A DNA stretch of 34,757 bases from an uncultured Eubacteriales bacterium (GCA_900315485.1 OMZI01000036.1:1-34757), one strand, 5' to 3'; counted from the stretch's first letter, positions 14,325-23,291 are shown. The notes: a model not told the origin generated them from the letters alone. Made by a program: numbers and translations.

Positions 14325-15566
14325 ATGAAATGCGGACTGATAGGCGAGAAACTGGGGCACAGTTTTTCAAAGGAGATCCATCAGAAGCTGGGTGATTATG
14401 AATATGACCTTATCGAACTGGCTCCTGACGAGCTGGAGGGCTTTATTCTGTCCGGCGATTTTGACGGGCTCAATGTGACGATCCCCTATAAACAGGCCGT
14501 GATGGGATATCTTGATGAGATAAGTGATCTGGCCCGCGAAGCCGGAGCGGTAAATACCGTAGTCAATAAAGATGGCAAGCTTGCCGGATACAACACGGAC
14601 TGCGGTGGCATGAAGATGCTGATCGAAAGGATGGGGATCGATCTTAAGGGAAAAAAGGCGTTCATAGCAGGTTCGGGCGGGACGAGCCGCACAGCAGCGG
14701 CTGTTTGCAAGAGCCTTGGAGCGTCAGAAGTGGTGCGAGCGAGCCGAAGCGGCAGAAACGGGGCCGTCACTTATGAAGAGGCTTACAGGGTCTGCGGCGA
14801 CGCGGCTCTTCTGATCAATACGACGCCTGCCGGGATGTACCCCGATACAGACAGCATGCCTTTTGACATCAGCCGTTTTGATCGTCCCGAAGGCGTGCTT
14901 GATGTGGTATACAACCCGCTGAATACACGTCTGATACAGGACGCGAGATCAAAAGGGATACGCGCCGAAAACGGGCTCTATATGCTTGTAGGACAGGCAG
15001 TTTTAGCATCGAGTCTGTTTATCGGTAGTGAGGCAAGTGAGTCTCAAGATATAACAGAAAGAATATATGCAGATCTGCTTAAGGAGAAGCGCAATATCGT
15101 ACTGACAGGTATGCCGGGAAGCGGCAAATCCACGCTTGGCAAGATGCTTGCAGAAAAGCTTGGCAGGGAAATGGTCGAGACAGATGAAATCATCTCAAAG
15201 GAAGCAGGCACATCCATTAAGGAGATCTTTGCAAACCACGGCGAGCAGCACTTCCGCGATCTCGAAAGCGAGGTCATAAAACGATTCTCGGTGAAGAGCG
15301 GACTTGTGATCTCTACAGGAGGCGGAGCCATACTTCGCGAAGAAAACATAAGTGCGCTTCGCCTAAACGGAGTTATCGTGTTCATCGACAGGCCTCTTGA
15401 CCAACTCAAGGCAACAGACAGCAGGCCGCTTTCAGACGATAGGGAAAAACTCGAAAGGCTCTATAAGGAGCGCTATGAGATATACAAGAATACAGCGGAT
15501 ATAGTCGTAAAGACCGGCGGCGCAAAGAAGGATTCGGCGAAGAAATTGTGGGAGACGCTGAAATGA
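14325..15566 (+). CDS. Bifunctional shikimate dehydrogenase / shikimate kinase
   Basis: A 413-aa fusion of AroE and AroK. Residues 1-245 are shikimate dehydrogenase: SFSKEIH substrate loop, catalytic Lys56 in VTIPYK, Asp92 in NTDCGG, NADP loop AGSGGTSRTAA and the C-terminal GLYMLVGQA. Residues 255-413 are shikimate kinase: Walker A GMPGSGKST (262-270), ETDEII, shikimate-binding HFRDLE, GGG at 332-334, and the lid DSRPL. The protein thus makes shikimate and phosphorylates it, two consecutive steps. AroE usually has about 270-290 aa and AroK 165-170, so both halves are near full size. The last four bases overlap aroA. Confidence 0.93.
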   Translation: MKCGLIGEKLGHSFSKEIHQKLGDYEYDLIELAPDELEGFILSGDFDGLNVTIPYKQAVMGYLDEISDLAREAGAVNTVVNKDGKLAGYNTDCGGMKMLIERMGIDLKGKKAFIAGSGGTSRTAAAVCKSLGASEVVRASRSGRNGAVTYEEAYRVCGDAALLINTTPAGMYPDTDSMPFDISRFDRPEGVLDVVYNPLNTRLIQDARSKGIRAENGLYMLVGQAVLASSLFIGSEASESQDITERIYADLLKEKRNIVLTGMPGSGKSTLGKMLAEKLGREMVETDEIISKEAGTSIKEIFANHGEQHFRDLESEVIKRFSVKSGLVISTGGGAILREENISALRLNGVIVFIDRPLDQLKATDSRPLSDDREKLERLYKERYEIYKNTADIVVKTGGAKKDSAKKLWETLK

Positions 15567-16762
15567 AAGTAACGATAAACCCACAAGGCCATATCACCGG
15601 CACAGTGAAAGCGCCGCCTTCAAAGAGCATGGCTCACAGGGCACTTATATGCGCGGGACTGGCAGAAGGCAAAAGCGTTATCGATAATATAGCAGCTTCC
15701 GAAGACATACTCGCGACTATAGACTGCCTCAGGGCGCTGGGCGCTGAGATAAACTATGATACTGAGGCCATGCGCGCTGAGGTGAAAGGGACGGATCCCG
15801 CGTCAAGAGGGGAAGCGTCACTTCATTGCAGAGAAAGCGGAAGCACTTTGAGATTCATGTTGCCGCTATGCGCGCTCTCAGATGATCCTGCAGCACTGAC
15901 CGGAAGCAGGAGACTTATGGAAAGGCCTCTGACGATCTATGAGGATATATTCAGGTCTGAAGGTATAGACCTTGACAGATCCGGATCCTCGATACGAGTG
16001 AAGGGAAGATTGACCGGCGGAGACTTCGGTATGCCGGGAGATATAAGCAGCCAGTTTGTGAGTGGCCTATTATTCACGCTCCCGCTCTGTAAAGAGGACG
16101 GCCTGATTAGACTTGAAGGAAAAATCGAAAGCAGGCCATACATAGATATGACCATAAAGGCACTCAATGATTTCGGCATTGAGGTCGGATGGAAGAATGA
16201 GACGGATCTGGCTGTTCCGGGATCACAGAGGTATAAAGCTAACGACACGACCATCGAGGGAGACTGGTCTAACGCGGCCAACCTATTAGCTCTCGGGCTT
16301 GAAGTGACCGGAGTGGACCCGGATAGCTTACAGGGCGATAGGGTATGCCGCGAATACTTTGGTCAGCTTGACGAAGGCAGGGCTGAACTGGATATCGCCG
16401 ATTGCCCTGACCTTGGGCCGGTGCTTATGGCATATGCGGCCCTTAACCACGGTGCGACCCTGCTCGGTACGCGAAGGCTGAGATTCAAAGAATCTGACAG
16501 AGGCAACGTTATGCGGGAAGAACTCGCTAAATGCGGTGTTGATGTCAAGATGTCTGAGGATTCGATAACAGTAGGATGCGGAGTGAAGGCGCCGAGTCAA
16601 ATGCTGTCAGGACACAATGATCACCGCATCGTTATGGCGCTGGCGGCCATCTGCGCAAGGACAGGGGGAAGCATCGAAGGCGCCGAAGCTGTCAGCAAAA
16701 GCTTCCCGGATTATTTTGACAAACTTGAGGGTCTCGGCATAGAGATCAGAAAGGAGCAATAA
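15563..16762 (+). CDS. aroA: 5-enolpyruvylshikimate-3-phosphate synthase
   Basis: A 399-aa enzyme that adds enolpyruvate from PEP to shikimate-3-phosphate. Motifs are APPSKSMAHRAL (substrate-binding SKS), RESGSTLRFMLPL, GDISSQFVSGLLFTLPL, RLRFKESDR and GHNDHRIVMALA, all in the expected order. The frame is open from 15548, but homology and the GGGAG eight bases upstream favour the ATG at 15563, which overlaps the preceding stop (ATGA) and suggests translational coupling. It is slightly shorter than the common 420-430 aa. Confidence 0.94.
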   Translation: MKVTINPQGHITGTVKAPPSKSMAHRALICAGLAEGKSVIDNIAASEDILATIDCLRALGAEINYDTEAMRAEVKGTDPASRGEASLHCRESGSTLRFMLPLCALSDDPAALTGSRRLMERPLTIYEDIFRSEGIDLDRSGSSIRVKGRLTGGDFGMPGDISSQFVSGLLFTLPLCKEDGLIRLEGKIESRPYIDMTIKALNDFGIEVGWKNETDLAVPGSQRYKANDTTIEGDWSNAANLLALGLEVTGVDPDSLQGDRVCREYFGQLDEGRAELDIADCPDLGPVLMAYAALNHGATLLGTRRLRFKESDRGNVMREELAKCGVDVKMSEDSITVGCGVKAPSQMLSGHNDHRIVMALAAICARTGGSIEGAEAVSKSFPDYFDKLEGLGIEIRKEQ

Positions 16763-16766
16763 CCTG

Positions 16767-17795
16767 ATGAATATGGACTTTGTACGTAAACTTCCTCTGC
16801 CATCTGAGGTCAAGGAGATGTTCCCGCTGACCGCCGCGGAGAAAGAGATAGTGAAGCGAAAGACTGAAGAGCTTAAGGACATATTCTCGCATAAGAGTGA
16901 CAAGCTCGTTCTGATCATAGGGCCGTGCTCTGCCGATAACGGGGACAGCGTGCTTGACTACATCTCCAGACTTGCGGAGGTGCAGGAAAAAGTCAGCGAA
17001 AAGATAATGATAGTCCCTCGCGTTTATACCAATAAGCCAAGGACTACCGGTCAGGGGTACAAGGGATTCGTGCATCAGCCTGATCCTGATGAGAGCCCCG
17101 ATCTTTTCAAGGGCATCATGTTTACGCGCGAGATGCATATGAGAGCCGTGAAAGTGGCATGCTCGGTGTGCGCAGATGAGCTTTTGTACCCTGAGAACTA
17201 CAAGTATATAGATGATCTTCTCGGCTATGTAGCGATTGGAGCGAGAAGCGTCGAGGATCAACAGCACAGGATGACAGCGAGCGGCGCTGATTGCCCGGTA
17301 GGCATGAAGAACCCTACGAGCGGAGACCTTTCGGTCATGATGAATGCGATCACAGCAGCCCAAAGCGAGCACGACTTTATATACAGGGGCTGGGAAGGCC
17401 ATTCGCACGGCAATCCATACGCGCACGCTATACTGAGAGGCTATGTAAATACGCAGGGAGTCTCATACCCGAACTACCATTACGAAACGCTTCTGCATCT
17501 CTCTGAGCTCTATGCAAAGAGCGATCTGGTCAATCCGGGCGTCATAATCGACTGCAACCACGCCAACAGCGGCAAGGATCCGATGCAGCAGCCGAGGATC
17601 ATGAAGGATGTCCTTCTCTCGTGCAAATACAACGAAGACATAAATGATCTCGTAAGAGGTTTCATGGTCGAGAGCTATATCGAGGACGGCAATCAGCCTA
17701 TAGGCGGCGGCGTATACGGCAAGAGCATAACGGACGCCTGTCTCGGATGGGAAAAGACTGAGAAGATGATCTATGAGATAGCGGAGATATTGTGA
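16767..17795 (+). CDS. aroG: 3-deoxy-7-phosphoheptulonate synthase, AroG type (I-alpha)
   Basis: A 342-aa DAHP synthase of the AroG/F/H class that condenses PEP and erythrose-4-phosphate, the entry to the pathway. All catalytic features are intact: IIGPCSADNG (metal Cys), NKPRTT (PEP and E4P binding), CNHANSGK (metal His), MVESYIEDGNQP (metal Glu). This contrasts with the degenerate type I-beta copy at 9240. An AGGAG lies ten bases before the ATG. The overlap with pheA (TGATG) suggests coupled translation. The symbol follows E. coli usage for the family; feedback specificity cannot be assigned. Confidence 0.93.
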   Translation: MNMDFVRKLPLPSEVKEMFPLTAAEKEIVKRKTEELKDIFSHKSDKLVLIIGPCSADNGDSVLDYISRLAEVQEKVSEKIMIVPRVYTNKPRTTGQGYKGFVHQPDPDESPDLFKGIMFTREMHMRAVKVACSVCADELLYPENYKYIDDLLGYVAIGARSVEDQQHRMTASGADCPVGMKNPTSGDLSVMMNAITAAQSEHDFIYRGWEGHSHGNPYAHAILRGYVNTQGVSYPNYHYETLLHLSELYAKSDLVNPGVIIDCNHANSGKDPMQQPRIMKDVLLSCKYNEDINDLVRGFMVESYIEDGNQPIGGGVYGKSITDACLGWEKTEKMIYEIAEIL

Positions 17796-18622
17796 TGATT
17801 ATAGGATACCAGGGCGTAAGCGGAGCATTCAGCGAGACCGCTGTAAGGAATCTCTTCGGAGATAAGGAATATGAGGACAGAGGATACAGCGACTTCATCT
17901 CGCTGCTCGGAGATGTTGAGAATGGGGTCGTAGACTATGCTGTCATACCTGTGGAGAACACGACTACAGGCATAATCGCGAGAACATATGACCACTTACA
18001 GAGTTACCGTATACACGCGGTGGGAGAGACAGTGGTCCCGATCAGGGAATGTCTGATCGCAAATCCGGGCTCAAAGATAGAGGATATCAGGGAAGTATAC
18101 AGCCACCCGGAAGCGCTTTCGCAGTGTCAGGAACTGTTCAAAGAATACCCGAACATGACTCCTCATGCCCACGAGGATACTGCGCTGAGCGTCAGCTACA
18201 TTAGGGACACCAAAGATCCTACCAAGGCCGCGCTCGCAAGCGAACTTGCGGCAGAGACTTACGGCATGGAGATCCTGCTTCCTAACGTCCAGGACAACAA
18301 CGTCAACATGACAAGATTCCTCTGCGTTACGGCAAGGGATGAACAGCCAAAGGACGCCAATAAGATCAGCCTCAGGATGGTGACATCGCATACTCCGGGA
18401 GCTCTTTTCAACGCCCTCGGGATATTCGCCTCGAAAAACATCAACGTGCTCAAACTTGAGAGCAGGCCTATCTTCGGCAGGGTATTCGAGTATTGCTTCT
18501 ATCTGGATTTTGCCGGCAACCTCAAAGACCCCGACGTGGCGGAGGCTCTAAGGAGGCTCGAGTACGATTGCACTGAACTGAACATTTTCGGAAATTATAA
18601 GGCTGCAGAGGAATACATGTGA
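17795..18622 (+). CDS. pheA: Prephenate dehydratase with ACT domain
   Basis: A 275-aa monofunctional enzyme that turns prephenate into phenylpyruvate. The full two-lobe catalytic domain is present: GYQGVSGAFSE, VIPVENTTTGIIARTYD, YSHPEALSQC, and the catalytic NMTRFLCV (Thr-Arg-Phe). The ACT domain (about 190-265) carries LESRPIFGRVFEYCFYLDF, typical of Phe feedback binding. No chorismate mutase domain is attached; that activity is at 11334. I take the ATG at 17795, with GGAG eight bases upstream, although a GTG one codon earlier is also possible. Confidence 0.93.
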   Translation: MIIGYQGVSGAFSETAVRNLFGDKEYEDRGYSDFISLLGDVENGVVDYAVIPVENTTTGIIARTYDHLQSYRIHAVGETVVPIRECLIANPGSKIEDIREVYSHPEALSQCQELFKEYPNMTPHAHEDTALSVSYIRDTKDPTKAALASELAAETYGMEILLPNVQDNNVNMTRFLCVTARDEQPKDANKISLRMVTSHTPGALFNALGIFASKNINVLKLESRPIFGRVFEYCFYLDFAGNLKDPDVAEALRRLEYDCTELNIFGNYKAAEEYM

Positions 18623-18648
18623 TCTGCAGCGGTAAAGGGCGAGAAAGA

Positions 18649-19416
18649 GTGAAAACGGTCAAAGTAAGAAATGTAATAATAGGTGAAGGGATCCCGAAGA
18701 TATGCGTCCCCATATTCGAAAGGACAGAAGAGGAGATCCTGAGCGAGGCGAAGCATGTAGCAAGTCTTGAGCCGGACGTAGTCGAGTTTCGCGCAGACAG
18801 ATTTGAGAATTACTGCGAGCATGACAGCATAAGGAATGTTCTGGCAGGACTAAGGGATATCCTTGGCGAGATACCGCTGCTGTTTACCCTCAGAACAAAG
18901 GATGAAGGGGGCGAAGCGGAAGTCGGAAGAACCGTTTATGCCGACCTTATAGTAAAAGCATGTGAAAGCGGGCTTGTCGATATGGCAGATGTGGAAGTCC
19001 TGAGGCAGGATGATGCTGAAACTATCATCGAAGCGGCCCACTCGTTCGGAGTAATAGTCGTAGCATCACACCACGATTTCGAAAAGACCCCTACAAAGGA
19101 TGAGATACTGAAAGACCTCAAGGAGATGCAGAAGACATCAGCAGACGTTCTGAAGATAGCCGTGATGCCTCAGGGCATCGGCGATGTGAAAGTGCTGATG
19201 GAAGCTGCGGAGGAAATGGTTAATGAACATGCGGACCGCCCGGTCATCGCTATATCCATGTCGGAGAAGGGGACGGTCAGCAGGATCGCAGCTGAAGCGT
19301 TTGGCTCGGCCATGACATTTGGCACTGCGTCCAAAGCATCGGCTCCCGGTCAGATCGGCGTGGAAGAACTGAGAGAATCTCTTGAAGATTTTCACGAAAC
19401 GATGGAAGCGGAATAA
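18649..19416 (+). CDS. aroD: 3-dehydroquinate dehydratase, type I
   Basis: A 255-aa Schiff-base dehydroquinase, the usual size. It dehydrates 3-dehydroquinate to 3-dehydroshikimate. Catalytic residues are visible: Glu46 in VEFRAD, Arg82 in LRTKDEGG, His142 in SHHDFEKTP and Lys169 in VLKIAVMPQ. The frame is open from 18619, but the family start MKTVKVRNV corresponds to the GTG at 18649, nine bases after AAAGGG. It is the last gene of the cluster; transcription probably ends at the hairpin at 19605. Confidence 0.94.
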   Translation: MKTVKVRNVIIGEGIPKICVPIFERTEEEILSEAKHVASLEPDVVEFRADRFENYCEHDSIRNVLAGLRDILGEIPLLFTLRTKDEGGEAEVGRTVYADLIVKACESGLVDMADVEVLRQDDAETIIEAAHSFGVIVVASHHDFEKTPTKDEILKDLKEMQKTSADVLKIAVMPQGIGDVKVLMEAAEEMVNEHADRPVIAISMSEKGTVSRIAAEAFGSAMTFGTASKASAPGQIGVEELRESLEDFHETMEAE

Positions 19417-19499
19417 TAGGGGTAACCTTTGCAAATACACATCGCTGTTATGTGAATCAATTGATGAAGAGAGCGGGAAGGAATCTAGATAAAACCCAT

Positions 19500-19649
19500 T
19501 GGAGGAAATCAGAAAAAGCTGAAGAAAACATGAACATTGACTTTGTGAGTGCTGCAATTACTAGTGTTTAGAGACAAGGAATCTGTTCATCCGCTCCATA
19601 ATTCGGGCTCCGAGGTATACCCACGGAGTCCTTTATTTTGCTCAGATTC
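19500..19649 (+). repeat. Left island border: copy of tRNA-Gly 3' end plus terminator
   Basis: TTCATCCGCTCCATAATTCG matches the tRNA 3' end and what follows, with one change in CACCCGC. The terminator hairpin and CTTTATTTTGCTCAGATTC continue the match to about 19649. The upstream part, from TGGAGGAAATC at 19500 through GCAATTACTAGTGTTTA, is not from the tRNA but is shared with the copy at 34401. It lies between the core aromatic cluster and the island. The 19417-19499 stretch shows no gene. Confidence 0.7.
19605..19638 (+). terminator. Terminator in the left border repeat, likely end of the aromatic operon
   Basis: GGGCTCCG (19605-19612) pairs with CGGAGTCC (19624-19631), followed by TTTATTTT. 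It is the first good terminator after aroD. Confidence 0.75.
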
Positions 19650-19736
19650 ACTTGCTTTGTTGCAACTGCGGGCTCCGGCAAAAGTCCACTCAGGTACATA
19701 AAGACCCATGCTGTTGGAGAAAAACGGTGGGATGTT

Positions 19737-19750
19737 AGGGAAGCGAACCC
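19737..19750 (-). repeat. Inverted copy of the tRNA-Gly T arm
   Basis: AGGGAAGCGAACCC is the reverse complement of the tRNA T arm (6782-6795) with one mismatch. It lies about 150 bases after the border tRNA tail, in the same relation as the copies at 7055 and 34659. Confidence 0.55.
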
Positions 19751-19774
19751 ACAACAGTAAAATAGCTGAAATGA

Positions 19775-19803
19775 TTGAATAATGATGTGATAAATGATAC
19801 GAT
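19775..19803 (+). promoter_or_regulatory. Weak promoter candidate for the defence operon
   Basis: TTGAAT, 17 bp, TACGAT just ahead of the gene at 19843. It overlaps a tandem repeat, so the match may be incidental. Confidence 0.3.
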
Positions 19804-19822
19804 AATGATGTGATAAATGATA
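19779..19822 (+). repeat. Two 21-bp direct repeats, 23-bp period
   Basis: ATAATGATGTGATAAATGATA occurs at 19779-19799 and again, unchanged, at 19802-19822. It resembles GATGCGATAAATGATGCGATAA inside the next gene (about 20941), which encodes the linker DAINDAIS. It may be a remnant of a related gene, or a binding site for the regulator. Confidence 0.8.
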
Positions 19823-19842
19823 GATGATTTGAGGACCTGATT

Positions 19843-21201
19843 ATGAAGGAAACAGAGCGGATCGAGTTTAAAAAGTCAACAAGTGAATTAAAGCCGGGCG
19901 TTATTTCGATTGCATCAATGCTTAATAAAAACGGCTACGGCGAGCTTTATTTCGGAATACGTAATGATGGCTCTGTTTGCGGACAGCAGATCGGAGAAAA
20001 AACAACCCGAGATGTTTCGGTTGCCATCAAGGATAATATAAAGCCGAATATAGTTCCGTCAATTGAAACGATAACGATGGATGACAAAGAAGTGATAAAG
20101 GTTGTATGCAGAGGCGAAGATACTCCTTACTCTGCATATAATCGATACTATATAAGATCTGATGACGAGGATCTGATAATGTCTACTGCCGATCTTGAAT
20201 CATTTCTTCTGAACAAGAATTACGACTATTCAAAGTGGGAGAAGAAGAGCAGCGGCTGTGGAATTGATTCTGTTGATGAGGATCTGCTTATTGAATATGT
20301 AAATGGAGGAAATGAATCCGGACGAATAGGGTTTATTTACAGAGACGCAAAAACTACCTTGGAGAAATTAAACCTGGTTGTTGCAGACGAATTAAATAAT
20401 GCCGGATATTACCTGTTCAGCAATCAGAAGCCTTTAACGCTGAAGCTTGCGATATATCCTACTGATGAAAGGCTTTCTTTTGTGGATATGAAGACTTATC
20501 AGGGCAATATATTTGAATGCATAAATGAAGCACTAAAGTATATTCAGAACAATATCCATTGGAAGGCGGAAATCGTTGGCGCCAAAAGAGTTGAAATCCC
20601 GGAGATTCCTGTAGAGGCGATACGTGAAATTGTTGTTAATAGCTTTGCACATATGCGTGTAAATGATTCATCGTCAAATGAGATCTACATAACACCAACC
20701 AGAGTGCATATTTATAATCCTGGACCAATGGTTCCGGGGACAACACCGGAAATGTTTGCTTCGGGAGAACAGGGGTCTATGATCCGAAACCCAATAATTG
20801 CTTCAGTACTGTATTATAATCACACGATTGATGCTTTCGGAACCGGTTTCGAGAGAGTTTTCCGTCTATGCAGGGATATTGATTATAGATACAGTAATAA
20901 TTCATTCGGTTTTACATTTGAGTTTTTAAGAAAACCATATGATGCGATAAATGATGCGATAAGTGAGACGATAACCACTGAACACGAAAGAAAGCTTTCA
21001 TCAATTGAGAAAAAACTTTACCAAATGATATCAACCGGAGAAAGGCATACGAAAAAGGAATATGCTGAAATGATAGAAATGTCAGTTGCAACTGTTGACA
21101 GAGCAATAAAGAAACTGACAGAGGCAGGCCTGATCAGACGCGTAGGTGCAAATCGCAATGGCAGCTGGGAAATAACAGATCCGCAGCAGAGAACCGTATA
21201 G
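19843..21201 (+). CDS. AlbA_2 / Schlafen-type ATP-binding transcriptional regulator-like protein
   Basis: A 452-aa cytosolic protein. Residues 1-120 form an AlbA_2 (Schlafen AAA_4) domain, with RIEFKKST at the start and GELYFGIRNDGSVCGQQIG. Residues about 260-350 match the GHKL-like ATPase domain common in this family (AIREIVVNSFAHM, VHIYNPGPMVPG). A repetitive linker (DAINDAISETI) leads to a C-terminal winged helix (KEYAEMIEMSVATVDRAIKKL). Such proteins are called ATP-dependent DNA helicase RecG-related or putative regulators; no enzymatic activity is established. The ATG follows GAGGA. jetA starts 20 bases after the stop, so it is likely the first gene of the Wadjet operon. Codons are visibly more AT-rich than in the aromatic cluster. 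Confidence 0.82.
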   Translation: MKETERIEFKKSTSELKPGVISIASMLNKNGYGELYFGIRNDGSVCGQQIGEKTTRDVSVAIKDNIKPNIVPSIETITMDDKEVIKVVCRGEDTPYSAYNRYYIRSDDEDLIMSTADLESFLLNKNYDYSKWEKKSSGCGIDSVDEDLLIEYVNGGNESGRIGFIYRDAKTTLEKLNLVVADELNNAGYYLFSNQKPLTLKLAIYPTDERLSFVDMKTYQGNIFECINEALKYIQNNIHWKAEIVGAKRVEIPEIPVEAIREIVVNSFAHMRVNDSSSNEIYITPTRVHIYNPGPMVPGTTPEMFASGEQGSMIRNPIIASVLYYNHTIDAFGTGFERVFRLCRDIDYRYSNNSFGFTFEFLRKPYDAINDAISETITTEHERKLSSIEKKLYQMISTGERHTKKEYAEMIEMSVATVDRAIKKLTEAGLIRRVGANRNGSWEITDPQQRTV

Positions 21202-21221
21202 CAAAGCAGGTAGTTATTATT

Positions 21222-22619
21222 ATGCTTTATGATATAGTGCCTGATAATTTCTTCAGCCCGCTTTCGTCACCAGGGAGAACGGTGTACTGGGAGTGTATAA
21301 AGAGGCTGTTTGCAATCACAAGCAGACAGCTTTCTTTTGGTGTGGAGAGAGATGTTCTTGTCGATGATTTGGATTTTTATTTTGAATTCGATTTCGCGGC
21401 GGATATCCGTGACCTCAGCGATATGCAGCAGGGAGAGCAGCCGGGTTCATCGAGCAGAGACAAAGCAAATCAGATGCTGCGCCGGCTAGAAAGCTGCGGA
21501 TGGATATATACAGAAGTGGATTACAGCTATGTCCAAAGAGTAAATTTCAGGGATTATGCTGTACAGATCATCCGCACACTGAAGCAGATAGAGACGGCAA
21601 AGACCACGGAGTATCAGGGCTACATCTATACGATCTACAATCTGTCCCGAGCCAAAGGAAATCCGGGTCTGGCTCTAACGCAGATCGTTGAGAATACTGA
21701 TTTACTTATCACCGGTCTCAAGAGCCTCAATGCGAATATCAAGAAATACATCGATGATCTGACAAAGCACAGCACGGTATCGGAGATTCTCGATGCGCTT
21801 CTCAACGATTATTATACGAATGTGGTCGATAAGGCTTACCACAGGCTGATGACCTCTGATAATGTGTCGAAGTTCAGACCTGAAATAATCAGCAATCTCG
21901 AAGCGAACTCGCAGAACGGCAGATACCTGAATTCCGCGGCTAGGGAGCTGGCGGAAATGATGGAACAGTCCGAAGAAGAAGCAAAACAGACAGCGCTTAA
22001 TATGCTGCATAATGTGATCGAAGCATTCCGGCAGATGGATGACATCCTCGAGCAGATCAATGACAAGAATTCCAGATATCAGAAAGCCGCGGTGGGAAGA
22101 GCGAGATTCCTTCTGTCATCAGCGGATGATATCCGCGGGCAACTGAAAAGCATCATCTGCACGCTTAACGATGCTTTCAACGAGGATGGGTATACCGATT
22201 ACAATACGGTATATGAGCTTGCAGAGACGGATAGTCTGATCCGGCTGTTCTCGTGGGATTATCTGGATATGGATTCTCTGTATGCACCGAGACAGGGCAG
22301 GAGCGAATTCATACCGCAGGATATGGAGTCTCATCGGGTAAGTGAGGCTGAAAGACGCAGGCGCAGAGCGGAGTTTGAAGAAAGAATCAAAAACGTTCTC
22401 AGTGCGCCGAGAATAAACGAGTATGTAATGGAGCTGCTTGGCGCGGACGATGCGCTCCTCGCGTCGGAACTGCCTCTCGGTGAAGGCGATACATTCATTA
22501 AGCTGATATATATAAGACTGTATGGAAGTCGCAAGCTGATGGGCTATACCGTGGAGCCGGGAAGGATAATCGAGAAAGACGGCTTCAGGTTCCGCGATTT
22601 CATAATACGCAGGAGGTAG
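21222..22619 (+). CDS. jetA: Wadjet defence protein JetA (MukF/kleisin-like)
   Basis: A 465-aa protein with the opening LYDIVPDNFFSPLSSPGRTVYW typical of Firmicute JetA (DUF5716-type, from memory). JetA is the kleisin-like subunit that bridges the SMC-like JetC heads. It is rich in charged helices with coiled-coil potential around 225-310. It is the first of four contiguous jet genes in the order A-B-C-D, which senses and cleaves small circular DNA such as plasmids. Only a weak GCAGGTAG precedes the ATG, so translation may be coupled to the preceding gene. jetB follows six bases after the stop. Confidence 0.85.
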   Translation: MLYDIVPDNFFSPLSSPGRTVYWECIKRLFAITSRQLSFGVERDVLVDDLDFYFEFDFAADIRDLSDMQQGEQPGSSSRDKANQMLRRLESCGWIYTEVDYSYVQRVNFRDYAVQIIRTLKQIETAKTTEYQGYIYTIYNLSRAKGNPGLALTQIVENTDLLITGLKSLNANIKKYIDDLTKHSTVSEILDALLNDYYTNVVDKAYHRLMTSDNVSKFRPEIISNLEANSQNGRYLNSAARELAEMMEQSEEEAKQTALNMLHNVIEAFRQMDDILEQINDKNSRYQKAAVGRARFLLSSADDIRGQLKSIICTLNDAFNEDGYTDYNTVYELAETDSLIRLFSWDYLDMDSLYAPRQGRSEFIPQDMESHRVSEAERRRRRAEFEERIKNVLSAPRINEYVMELLGADDALLASELPLGEGDTFIKLIYIRLYGSRKLMGYTVEPGRIIEKDGFRFRDFIIRRR

Positions 22620-22625
22620 TAAAAA

Positions 22626-23291
22626 ATGGATCTCTTCGAGGGTATGATCCAGAAGGATCAGGATGAATTCAGGAAGATCATGAACCGTCTGATGAGCACG
22701 GGTTTCATTCTTCGCAGGAAAGAACAGACAAAGAGTGATTACTATTTCATTCTGAGACACCGCAGCGTGTTTGAGAGATATCTTGATGTGCTCAGCTATC
22801 AGATAGATATCAACGAGGAATACGGCGTGATCCAGCTGCTGAACCGTGAAAATTACAACCATCTGCAGCTTACAATGCATGAGTCGATCATCCTGCTGAT
22901 ACTGCGCATATTGTTCGATGAGAAAAAGCGCGAGCTGTCTCTGACAGATGTAGTGGTCAATATGGGCGATATCCAGGAGAAATACCTGTCGATGCAGATA
23001 CGAAGCGAGCAGATCGGCAAGACCGTGATGGGGAATGCCCTGAAAAAATTCAGGAGATACAGCCTCGTTGAATTGCTGGACGGGAACAATATCCGTGAAG
23101 AATCCAGGGTGCTGATCTATGACTCCATCATGATGGCTGTTAGAGTTGATGACATTAAACGGGTGAGCGAGCTTCTGGAGAGATACCGTAAAGACGGGAA
23201 GATCACAGAGGGTGAGGACAACAATACCTGTGAAGGTGATGATACTGAGATATATGAAGCCGACGCCGAGCTTATGGAGGAGGAGCTGTAA
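22626..23291 (+). CDS. jetB: Wadjet defence protein JetB (MukE-like)
   Basis: A 221-aa protein, the MukE-like winged-helix subunit of the Wadjet complex. It starts MDLFEGMIQKDQDEFRKIMN and holds helices typical of a kleisin-associated wHTH protein, then a strongly acidic C-terminal tail (about 200-221). The ATG follows AGGAGG closely. The stop overlaps the jetC start by one base (TAATG). Its family (DUF6063- or DUF4194-like) is not settled by eye; its identity rests largely on place between jetA and the SMC gene. Confidence 0.8.
   Translation: MDLFEGMIQKDQDEFRKIMNRLMSTGFILRRKEQTKSDYYFILRHRSVFERYLDVLSYQIDINEEYGVIQLLNRENYNHLQLTMHESIILLILRILFDEKKRELSLTDVVVNMGDIQEKYLSMQIRSEQIGKTVMGNALKKFRRYSLVELLDGNNIREESRVLIYDSIMMAVRVDDIKRVSELLERYRKDGKITEGEDNNTCEGDDTEIYEADAELMEEEL

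Noticed and set aside
6734-19649. The tRNA-Gly to 19649 segment as one integrated element
   Set aside because: The content is a full biosynthetic aromatic cluster with core-like codon use and no mobility genes; the repeats more likely record separate events on either side.
19779-19822. Short repeats considered as a CRISPR
   Set aside because: Only two copies with a 2-base gap, no spacers and no cas genes.
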